Assembly (NCBI GenBank): GCA_029055435.1
Contig: JAIDDH010000104.1
Location: 1-64,000 of the forward strand
DNA from: Acetatifactor sp.
GTDB taxonomy: Bacteria; Bacillota; Clostridia; Lachnospirales; Lachnospiraceae
Length of the DNA stretch: 64,000 bases
Direction: 5' to 3'
A model generated the notes under the pieces. That model did no database searches. It was not told the DNA's origin and worked only from the letters and a program-made list of their open reading frames with translations. The translations under genes and the position numbers were made by a program. Shown one piece after another: positions 1 to 11,900 of this stretch. How positions within the stretch are numbered: position 1 is the stretch's first letter; every line of letters begins with the position of its first letter.

Positions 1-2960
1 CAGAGCGTGGTGGTTCCGCTGCCGTCTGTGATAGTGAGGATACGGCTCATAGAGCTGGATGCCGTATCTACCACATAGGTCTCCTTGTGGCGCTCGCTCT
101 CCATGGCAATGCGGTTGTTCTCCGCATCATAGGTGTAGGTCACTCCGCCTGCGGAGACAAGGCGGTTGCGGCAGTCGTAGACGAGTTCGGACATTACGCC
201 GTTTACGGGGCCGTAAATCATGTTGCCGTCGGCGTCGTAGCGGATTTCCTCGCCATTGTAGGTAATCAAGCGATTCTCCGCGTCATAGGTCATGGTGACG
301 CCGGAGAGCACACTGATGCCCTCTTTCGTAGACGTGGTCTCGGTGCCGCTTATGGCAGTGACATTTCCGCTCTCGTCATAGGTGTAGCTGTAGGCGGTAA
401 GGACCTCTTCGCCGCGAGTGTCGTTCTGGGTGAGAAGCAGGCCTGCGTCATTGTAGGTACAGGTTTCCTTTGTGCCATTGGAGCGCTCCGTACAGGTGAG
501 GTTGCCTCTGGCGTCATAGCTGTATTTGGTTACTTTTCCGGCGGGGTCAGTGACGGTCTCAAGCCAGCCGTTTTTATAATACGAGCAGCGCACGATCTCG
601 CCGCCGGGATAGGTCAGATAGATCAGGTTGCCGATCTCGTCATATCCGTACCGGACGGTGTTGCCTCTAGCGTCGGTGTATTTGGTGACTCTGTTCAAAG
701 CATCATACTCACGGGTGATGGTGCCCTGTGCATCCGTTACCGTCAGGATGTTGCCATTGGCGTCATAGGTGTATTCTGTGGTGCCAAGCTCATCCGTCAT
801 GGAGGTGATGCGGCCTGCCTTATCGTAAATATAGGCAGTATTCTGCTTCCTTGCGTTTTGGCTTTCCGTCAGGAGTCCCGCCGCATTGTAGGTGTAGCTG
901 GTCTTGCTGCCCAGGGGACTGATTTCTGCGGTGAGCTGTCCCATCTTATCATACTGGTATTTCGTGACGCCGCCGTTAGCATCGGTAATACTGCTCACGT
1001 TGCCTTGTCTGTCATAGGCCGCCCTTGTAACGCCCTGCAGGGGGTCTGTCACAGAAGTGGCGCGTCCCAGAGCATCGTAGGTATAAGTTGTCTTACGGCT
1101 GTTTTCGGCGTTTAAGGTCTCCACCGCCTGCAGGAGATTGCCCATAGTGTCATAGCTGTAGGCAGTGGTCACTCCCAGCGCGTCCTTTACCGTGCTGGTT
1201 CTGCCCATGCTGTCATAGGTGGCAGCCATCGTCACAATCCCTGCCGCGTCGGTGATGCTGACGAGATTGCCCAAAGTATCATAGGTCATGCGGGTGGTAT
1301 TTCCCATCTCATCCGTGGAGGAAGTCACTTTTCCAAGGGCATCATAAGTATAGCTGATACTGTAGACCTCTCCATCGGAGGTCTTGGTATAAGCCTTGGT
1401 CATACGGTTTAAGGAATCGTATTCCATGTATGCGGATACGCCCGCCGCGTCTGTCTTCTGGATGCAGTTACCGTTGCCGTCATAGCTGTATTTGGTGGTA
1501 TTGCCATTGGCGTCTGTCTCGGAGGTCAGCCTGCCGTATTGGTCATAGCCATATTTCCATGTGTTGCCCAAGCCGTCCCGCTGCAGGGTCATGTTGCCCC
1601 CGGCGTCGTATTCATAATGGGTGGATGCACCAGATCTGTCCGTCAGTTCCATCAGCTTCCATGCCTGATCATAGCTGTAGATTTCCGTGCTTCCATCCGG
1701 ATAGGTCACTTTCTGCAGATTGCCGTTGGGATAGTAAGCGTACTGTACGGTATTGCCGTCCGCGTCTGTCTCCGAAACCTTATGTCCCAGAGAGTCGTAG
1801 CTGCAGCTTATCTCGCTGCCGTCTGCAAGCACTGTCCCGGTCACATTTCCCACACTGTCATAAGTATAGCTTTCGGAGGTACCGTCTGCGAAGCTCTTTT
1901 GGATACAGTTGCCCATCACGTCATAAGTATACTTGATGGAGGTGCCGTCAGGATATGTCTCTTTTGTCAGTCTGCCGGCCTTGTCATAGGTAAAGGCTGT
2001 CCTGTTCCCGAGGGCGTCCGTCACGGAAGTCAGATTCCCCACATAGTCATATGTGTAGGAAGTCACATTCCCCATGGCGTCTTTGCTGGTGAGCAGATGC
2101 CCGATGGCGTCATAGGTATTCTCCTTGGTATTGCCCTGGCTGTCTGTGGAGCGGATCAGGTTCCCCATGCCGTCATAAGCAAGTTTTGTCACGTTGCCGT
2201 TATAATCTTTGACGCTGGAAATCATTCCCTTATGATAGGTGTATTCTGTGGTTCCCAGCCCCGGTATTGTCTCTTTAATCAGCTGACCGTTTGCATCGTA
2301 AGCATAGGCGGTCTTCAGGCCCATGGCGTCTGTCTGGGATGTCATGAGGTTTCGGCTGTCATAGGTGTAGGAGGCATTCCTGTCCTTGGTGCCACGGATG
2401 GTGATCAGATTGCCGTGGGCGTCATAAGTCATATCTGTGGTGAGATTGCCGGTATCCGTAAAGCTGATCATGCGGTTCTTTTTGTCGTATACATTGAATA
2501 TGGCGTTCTCCTGCGCGTCCACCTGGCTGGTGAGATTGCCGTTGTTGTCATAGGTATACCTTACACTGCTCCCATCGGCATTGGTGTTCTGTATGATCTG
2601 GTTTCTGGCATCCACCAGCGCATACTTAGTACTGCCGTCCATGTCATGGATGGTTACTTTTGTGTTTCTGCCCTCCGCTGTGTATTCCAGCGTCATGGCA
2701 TTGCCGTCGGCATCTGTCTGTTTTACCACACGGCCTTTCCCGTCATAGACATTCTGTACAATGGTTCCCTCACTGCCGACCTCGGAAGTGATCCTGTGTT
2801 TGTTGTCGTAATGATAATACACGGTCTCGCCCAGCGCATTGGTGACTGCCGTCAGATTCTTGTCTTTATCATAGGAGAGTGAGGTCTTCCTGCCGTTGTC
2901 GTCTGTCACGGAGGTCATGAGGCCTTCATCATTATAATTCAGGTACAGATGCTTTCCTGA
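1..2960 (-). repeat. YD (RHS) repeat region inside the giant gene
   Basis: Translated repeats of about 20-22 residues follow the pattern YTYDxxGNxxxxTDxxGN. I count roughly forty copies, a few with YN, YY or YH instead of YD. At DNA level this gives a recurring gtcataggt-like word about every 63-66 bases on the plus strand. The copies are diverged, which is normal for an RHS core. The last copies before the edge (RNRLVSAGGVTYTYDAENN, then MSRILTITDG) look like the end of a core. Confidence 0.9.
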
Positions 2961-5900
2961 GATATCTTCTGTAATAGTGGTCTTACCGGCGCTGTGGCTG
3001 ATGCTGATGGTCTTGCCGTTTTCATCGGTCTGCTTCACCAGCTTTCCGGCGCTGTCAAAATCAAATTTCATGCCGGAGGGCGCAGTGATGGTGTAGGTAT
3101 CGTTTTTGTTTTTCACCAGCACATAGTCTGTCATACCGGCGCTCAGGCAGGCGTAAGTACCATAGGAAAGGTGTTTGCCCTTTGCCAGGATTGCGCCATC
3201 CTGGGTCTGCTGCCCCTCAAAATAATTGGCCAGTGCATCCTGTTTCACAAAGTATGCGTAGGCAGTAGGGGACAGGTGGAAGCTGATGGTTCCGCAGTTC
3301 TCTTCCACGCTGTATTCAAAGTCATGCTTCCAGCCATAGCCAAGCTCTCCCGCTTCATCCGTGAGCAGGGAATCATAGCTGAAATTGACGGACAGGTCTG
3401 TCGCGCCTTTCACGGTCATGGCGGAAACTGATTCCGTGAAGGAACCTCTTGAAATGTCTATGGGGTCGCCATAAAAAGCGGGCGTGGGCACTATTTTGCC
3501 AAATACATAGGAGATGTGCCCGGGTATATAATGTGTCCTTATTTCGACGCCCAGATTTTCTCCCTCCATCGTCTCTATCAGGGTGTCGATTAATTCATAA
3601 TAAATTTTATTGGGGTCAGCATCGGAATCTGGCGACTGCTCAAATGTCTTCTTATAGGTTCCGTAGTACACCTGCCCCGGGTAAAGCGTCTCAAACATAA
3701 TTTTCTGGCCGTCTTGCACCACCAGAGACTGGCTGATGGTGGATGGGTCAGAGACCGTAATGGTACGGAATTGCTGATCCAGCACCCATCCTGTCTCCTG
3801 ATCCTGCATCATATATGCCGACGTGGGTGCTTCAAACGATCCGATTGAGGTTGTAAAATTATAAAAAGGCTTGTTGGACTCATTCACAACCTGATACTGT
3901 ATATAGTAAGTCATGTCAACATAAGCAGTAGTCTCAGGCATGACATAGATACACAATCCCTCGCCTGTGGTTACATTAAATGACCCCTTTGTCTCAAAAT
4001 GTGCCGATACCGGCTCCTCAAAGGGCATAAGCGTGCCTGCAAAATCTGCAGAAAGCTTATAGGAACCACTCTTATCGCCCTTGACTATCCAGGAGACGCT
4101 CTGTCTCTGCTGACCGGCGATATCTCCCATACTCTGTGTGCGCTTCTGCCCATAAACTGTCTTGGCAAGCGAAACGCCGTCCTCGGGCAGATTGAGTGTT
4201 GCTACGGCATCCGCAAGCACAAACTGGCTGTCGGCTGCATTCAGGATGCCCAGCTGTACTTCATACATATCCTTCAGCCAGGATACGCTCTCCGAGGTAC
4301 TGATATAGGCAAGAATAAGCTTAGGCTTTTCCCTTTCTTCTGCTTGCTTGCCGCCACCATTATCCGGAAAAGGGATTCCCTGAATGTTCAGGATATGGCC
4401 ATCTCCTCCTGGTTCGTGTTCCCCATCCTTCCATTTCAACTCAAAGGGCTGCCCAAATTTCAGCCCAACCACTTTTCGCGGTTTTTCTACAAATGTCAGA
4501 TCCACACTGAAACTGAAAGTATGCATATTTTCCGGGTCAGAGAAATCCACTCCCGCTTCCGCCATCTCCTCCAGAGTCATTCTCCTTACGCTTATATCTC
4601 CGACAATCAGACTGTCCTTTCTCAGTTTGATTGTCCCTTCGCCCTCTTCATATTCGCTGAGGCGGATGGACGTCTCCTCTGGCAGATAGCCTGCACCATA
4701 AGCCGCCAGTCTGTGCATGCCCACCACTCCCACAAAGGTCAGATATCCTGTGCTGTCCGCCTTTAAGGATATGGTTTCCAGACTGTTATTGACATAAACT
4801 GCCGCATAAGGAAGGGGATTGCCCTGCTCGTCCGTCACGGTCAGGTGATAGATGCCTCTGCCGGTCTTCTCATAGATGCGGACGACCATGGCGGTTTTGG
4901 CGGAATTTCCCGCTGCGTCGCTGACCTTAAGAGTGACAGTATAAGTGCCTGCCTCCTTGTAGGTGTAGACAAACTGCGCGCCTGTCCGCTTATCGCCATT
5001 CCCCATATCCCACTCGTATCTGGTGACACGGACATTGTCTGTGCTGCCGCAGCCGTCAAAGGCCAGTTCCATGCCAACCAGACCTACCATATTTTCCGGT
5101 AAGTCTGCTACGGGTACAATCTCATCCACATCATCTGCGAACCCTTCCGTCTCCTCAGAAATCGAGGCATTGCCATACTTGTCATAAGCGCTCACCTGAT
5201 AGAAATAGACCTGATTGGCTTTCACTGCAGCATCTATGTAGGATTTGTCCGTGATCTTTGCGACTTTCTCCCAGTTTGTCTCTCCCGCTACTCTGCGGTT
5301 GATCTCAAAGTGGTCAAAATCAGTCTCCGTGCCGCCCTCAATCTGCAATTTAATCTCAAAATGTCCGGTAGCCGCTGTGACCTTCGGCACTGCGGGCGCT
5401 GTCATATCCAGGGTATAGGCCGCCTGATAAATCTCACTGGCATTGCCCTTCAGGTCGTATGCGACAGCACGGACGATATAGCTGCCTTCCTCCAGTTCTT
5501 CCGTATTCCATGTGACGGAGGCAAGGTCTCCTCTTCCGCTTAAGGAGACTTTGCCGATCTGTGTCCAGATTTCTTCCCTGCTGTCTGCCTTTTTGTAAGA
5601 GACTGCTACACTGGCCAGTCCTGCATTGTCCGTGGCAGCCAGCTTGAGCACGGGATTTTTCCCTACGGTGCTCTTGTCCGCGGGGCTTATGCCGGTAATC
5701 ACAGGGCTTTCTCTGTCCTCTTTTACGGATACGCAGATCTCTTTGGAGCATTCGCCCTCATTGCCGGCAGCATCCACTGCCGATACCTTGTAGGTGTAGC
5801 TCGTGCCTGCTTTCACGGAAGTGTCATAATAGTTTTTCGTGGTGCAGGCAGACTGAATAACCTTGAAAATACCATGATCGCCGTCCATGCGGTATATCTT

Positions 5901-8900
5901 GAACGACTCCACATCCTGATCTGCCACATCCTCCCAGCAAAGTCCCACATAGCCTTCCGTGCCGTTTTCGGTAAGTCCTTTCACCTTGGCGGGCGCAGTC
6001 CGGTCAATCTGATACTCCAGAACGATTTCCTTGCCCGCGCTATTCAAAGCATTCTTATTTCCGGCTCTGTCATATGCCTCAAATTTGATATAGAGCATCC
6101 CCTCCGGGAGCGTGGCAAGGTCATAGCGATAGGAAAATCTTGTCTGCTGTGTCTTTTGGGTGTTCTCCAGGACAGCGATCTCTTCATATGCGGTACCGTC
6201 CAGAGAAGCGCTGAATACCGCCTTCGCCACCATGTCGTTATCGCTTGCGGTCAGCCTAAGCTCCAGCGCATCTTTATAGTGACCCTCCACAGGATAAGTT
6301 TCACGGATCACAGGCAGTATGGTATCTGTTTCGGTTGTTATTGTCATGATATCTGATTCAATTCCGCGATTGCCCAGATTATCATATCCCACGACCCGGA
6401 AACTGTAGTCCATACCGGGAGACAGTCCGGTTACGTTATAGCCCAGCGCATCCGAAACTTCCGCTATTTTGACATAGCTTTCCCCTACCCGCTGCTCCAC
6501 CTGAAAATAAGCAAAATCAGTCTCTGTCACGTCTTCCCACTGAAGCTGCACCGCAGTGGAAATCACTCTGGTATCGGTGATCTTGATTTTCTGAATACCG
6601 GTATTATCTACTTCATAGCGGCGTGTAAATTCCGTGGCGCTCTCATTTCCATTTCCATCCACGGCAACTGCATTGAACACATAGACTCCGTCCGCAAGCG
6701 CAGTGGTATCCCACTGATAAACCGCACTGCCATCTGCCGCCCTCACTTCTGTCAGATAGGTCCATTCCTCGACGTCCTCGCGGCGGTAGGAGAGTCTCAC
6801 GGCTGCCACGCGGCAGTTGTCCTCCGCAGCAACTGATATTTCTGTTGTCTGCGCAATCCTGCCTGCTCCCGGAGTGATATTTTTGACCTTCGGAGGCTCC
6901 TTATCCGTGTCAACAGTAACCGTGACGGGCTCTGTAAATTCACTTGTATTGCCAAAAGCGTCTTCCACTGTCAGTGCATAGCTGTAGGTCTTGCCCTCTG
7001 TGACAGCCTGATCTACATAATAGGTCTGCTTATAGCGGCCCTCCAGTCTGGCGAGCAGCTTATAGTCCGGCTCCTGTTCCTCCTCATCGGCCGCAGCCTC
7101 TTTCCGATACAGCTTATAAACTGCGCAGTCCGCGCTCTTGGATGCATCCCAGAGGAGGCTGACTGTGCCATTGTCCGCCTCCGCCGAAAACTTCTCCGGA
7201 AGCTGCGGCGCCTGTGTGTCAACGCGATATTCCACTTCTCTTACATCCGTATTCTGGTCTGCGTCATACAGGGTGATACGCAGCTGGTAATTCTCTTTTT
7301 CCTGTACATTGGACGGACTCCAGTCATAGCTTACATAAAGCGTGGATGCATTATAGGTCTTCTGCGTCAGATAGGTCAGAAGCTTCCATTCATCCTCCTC
7401 CAGATATTCAATCTTTACCCGATTGCCTTTGGAATTACCCGAATCGGCAAACTTCACCGTGATCGGTACGGCACCCTGTCCGACAGCACTATAATCCGCA
7501 GGCGTGATTTCCGTAATCCGGGGCACCGCAACTGCAGCCTCCACGGTGTTGCTCTCCGCTGAGACATTGCCTGATGTGTCATATGCCACAATGGTGTAGC
7601 GGTAGACGGTATTCATGGCTAAATTTTTGTCCTGATACTGCGTGGAAGAAATGTTCTTTGCAATCTCCTGACCGTCTCTGTACACGCCATAGGAGGACAC
7701 ACCCACATTGTCCGTCGCAGGATTCCATGCCAGCGTGATTGAGGAGCCGGTGCGGGTGCTGATGGCAGCGCCGGAAGGCGCAGAGGGCTTTTCCTCATCC
7801 GCAGGCGTCGTCACCTCACATCTGGGAGATTCTGTGGTGAGATTCCTGTAAATATCAAATGGATATACCGTGTAGGTATAGGTCTTCTCAGGCTCCAGCC
7901 CTGTGTCCTGATAAGAAGTCCCACCGGTGACGCCAATCTGCTTTCCGTCCCGATAAATCTCATAACCCAGCAGACCCGCATCGTCCGATGAGCCGCCATA
8001 GGTCAAAGTGACCGTACTCACCGTCACCTCCGATGCCTTGATATAGGATACCGGCACAGGGGCCGTCTCATCTTCAATCTCAAAGATAACCTCATTTGCG
8101 ATGCTGTAGACATCATTCTTAAACTGGTAATTCTTCAGGTTCTTTCTGAGGATCAGTTTATTAAATCTGGCAGTCCCGGCATTGCTGTTAAATATGACGC
8201 TCTGAATGAAGTTCCTGCCGGACAGTGTCTGTTTTCTGGCAAGAATCACTGTGTGCTCGTCGCTTGCCACAAAGTTGGTATAATCCTGCTGGGTAAAGTG
8301 TCCCCGTATCTCCAATGTCCCCGCGGTGAGAAGTCCGCTGTGGTTGTATTGGGAAGAAATCAGGAAATTTCCACCCACCAGAAGATAGCCAAGTGAATCC
8401 TGCATCACAAGAGAACCGTTCTTTAAAACGGTAAAATCCCCAATACAGGAAATATCTGCGCTTTCCACTTCCAGCCTGCCGTCTGCAATGATCGCATCCG
8501 CTGTGATAAAATGTCCGTCCGTGCGAAGAGACGCATTTGTATTGATCTTCAAAGTTCCTGTCTGAAGCGTCTGCTCCAGCACGCTTTTGCCGGTGAGCAG
8601 AATATTTCCGCTCCAGTTTCCCTGTGCCAGCTGACTGATGTCGGCAATTGATAAGTACCCGTCTCCTGTCACCGTGTCCTTTTCATCTGTCAGCGTGCCA
8701 TAGACCGTCGCATCATTTTTGATTGTCAGTTTCCTTGTGCTTCTGTTGATGACATTCCCCACGGTCCCTGCCTTTTCCTGGCTCCAGGTCTGCGCCTTGT
8801 CCCCGGAGAAAATCAGGGTATTTGCTTCCGTTCCCAGATAAGCATTTGTGCCCGTCTGTGTAAAGCTGCCCTTGACCTCCAGAGTACCGGCAGTCAGCTG

Positions 8901-11900
8901 CCCCTGCAGGGATTCCCTGGTCTGCAATACAAAATCCCCCTGAACTGTGATATAATCACTCTTATTGGTCATCACCAGACAGCCGGTACTCTCGGTATAA
9001 GAGTAACTGCCTTCCTCTCCCCTGCAGGTCTGCAGACGGTAATCTCCTGATATATTCAGCTTACCGCCGTTGACAAATACAGTGCCGGAAGTCTGGATCA
9101 AGTCACCGTTTACTGTGAGGGTATGTCCGTTCAGATCCAGAGTGTCCTCCAAAAGAATCAGGTCTCCCTCGTATACCTCATCCTCAGTCAGAGTCCAGCC
9201 GTACTCGCCCTCCAGATCACCGATTCTCATCTTACAGCCATTCCGGATGAGCGTTGTTTTCTGGAAAACATTTTCAAAATACACACCCTGATCACTGTAA
9301 TTGGCAATCTCTACTGTCGCAAAATACTCATTGGAAGCAATGCTCACAGTCTGCAGACCGTCGCCGGAAAACAGAAATTTATGTGTACCGCTGGCCTGAA
9401 GACCTCTGGTCGAAGTAAAATTACCGCCGACCTCAAAGGTGCCTGCAGTCAGATATCCCTTTCCTCCATTGTAAGGCCTATAGATTACATCGCCATGGAC
9501 GTGGATATAGTCCTCCGGATAGTACATTCCAAGCCATGATTCTTTCACATAAAGCACAGAATAATCTCCAAAGATTTCCAGAGTACCCTGATGCATGGAC
9601 AATCTGCCGGCAGTCTGTATAAAATCTCCTTCCACCACCAGAGAGCCCCAGATTGTCAGCTCCTTCAACCAACCGGTCAGCTCCACATCACCCTTTACAT
9701 GGAGCTCCTTATCCCACTTGATTGTCTGATCGATATTGATGCCGCCGCCAAAATAATTGTCTGTAAAGGTTGTCTCCGCGCCGATTCCGATAACGCCGGT
9801 CACTTGATTATGATGGTCATTTATATTTCCTGATATATAGATGACCTTTTCATGATAGCTCTTACCTTCTGTGGTCTTCTCCGTGCTAACGAACACAACG
9901 CCGTCTTCACTGGCATTGGTGATCTCCAGGTTACCCAGCCGTGCATTCGTATAACTGCTCGCCCCGAATTGAACCGTCTGCTTTGCGTTTCCGCTCAATA
10001 ATACCGTATGTGAACCTGTGGCGATAAAGCTCTTCTGAGAAGCCGTGCTGTTTACAAGAAAGTCGCCTTGAATCTCCAAAGTTCCCGCCGTGAGATAATC
10101 TGTTTCAGTTGCGGAAGAATCAGAAATATAGCTGCCTTTGACACATACTTTGTCCGCAGTATTTACCATCTGTAGATGTCCGGAAGATTTGCCGTAAACA
10201 TAATCAGATTCTCCTCCACCGGCAGCTGACTTTCTGGACTGCACACGGTAATCACCCTCCACTGTCAAAGTACCGCCATTGATAAATACCGTCCCTGACA
10301 ATTGTACGAGGTCTCCCGTAACGGTCAGGCTGTGCCCGTTCAAATCCAGCGTGTCCTCGATAAGTACCAGATCACCCTCATAGACCATATCTTCTTCCAG
10401 CGTCCATCCATATTCGCCGGTAAAATCTCCATAGGTGATACGACAGCCATTCGTGATAACCTTCTGGCTGTTAAACATGACCGCCGAATAGACACCCTCC
10501 GCACTGTGATTCTGCAGTTCTACAATAGCAAAATATTCGTTTTCGGCAATGCTTATGGTCTGCAGCCTGTCGCCGGAAAACAGGAATTTATGTGTACCGC
10601 TGGCCTGAAGCCCCGTGGTCGAAGTAAAATCGCCGCCGATCTCAAAGGTGCCCGCGGTCAGATAGCTGCTGCCTCCATAATATGGCTTATAGATTACATT
10701 GCCATGGACATGGATATAGTCTTCAGGATAGTACATGCCAAGCCTTGAATATGCTCGATTAAGCAAAGAATAGTCACCAAAGACTTCCAGACGGCCCTGA
10801 TGCATATACAATCTGCCGGAAGTCTGTATCAGATTTCCTTCCACAACCAGAGAGCCCCAGATTGTCAGGTCAGCCGAACCAATCAGCTCCATATCCCCCT
10901 TGACGTGGAGTTCATTATCCCACTTGATTGTTTGATTGATATTGATGCCGCCGCCAAAATAATTGTCTGCAAAGGTTGTATCTGCCCCAATTCCGATAAC
11001 GCCGGTCACATGATTATGGTGGTCATTTATATTTCCTGATATATAGATGACATTTTCATGATAGGTCTTACCCTCTATGGTCTTCTCCGTGCTCACGAAT
11101 ACAACGCCATCCTCACCGGCATTGGTAATCTCCAGGTTACCCAGCCGTGCATTCGCATAACTGCTCGCCCCGAATTGAACCGTCTGCTTTGCGCTTCCGC
11201 TCAATAATACCGTATGTGAACCTGTGGCGATAAAGCTCTTCTGAGAAACCGTGCTGTTTACAAGAAAATCACCTTGAATCTCCAAAGTTCCCGCCGTGAG
11301 ATAATCTGTTCCGGTTACAGAGGAATCGGAAATATAGCTGCCCTTGACGCATACTTTGTCCGCAGCATTTGTCATCTTTAAATAGCCGGAAGAGGTCCCA
11401 TAAGTATACTCTTTTCCGTCTGCTCCCCCTTCACGGAACTGTATGCGATAGTCTCCTTCCACGGTCAGACTGCCGCCATTTACAAATACAGTACCCGAAA
11501 GCTGTACCAGATCACCGGTCACGGTCAGGCTGTGTCCGTTTAGATCCAATGTATCTTCAATCAGTACCAGATCACCCTCGTACACACTGTCCTCTGTGAG
11601 TGTCCACCCATACTCGCCCTGCAGGTCTCCATAAGTGATGCGGCAGCCGTTGGTGATCAGTTCCTGCTTGGCAAAGGTAGTCTCCGAATAAACCCCCTCA
11701 TCGCTTTCGTTTGCAAGCTCAACCGTTGCAAAATACTCATTGGAAGCAATACTGATTGTCTGCTTCTCTGTGCCGGAAAACAGGAAGCGGTGGGTATTAT
11801 GTGCCTGGATACCCTGCTTTGAGGTCAGATTACCGCCTATCTCGAAGGTTCCCGCAGACAGATAATTCTGTCCTGTATAATAGGGATTGTATGTAACGTC

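Noticed and set aside
87..2882. Long plus-strand open frames over the YD repeats (342 and 447 codons)
   Set aside because: They are antisense shadows of the periodic RHS core; the minus frame gives the clear YD pattern without stops.
1..2960. Regular repeated words every 60-66 bases suggesting a CRISPR array
   Set aside because: The repeats are diverged, in frame and encode YD motifs; there are no identical direct repeats with unrelated spacers.
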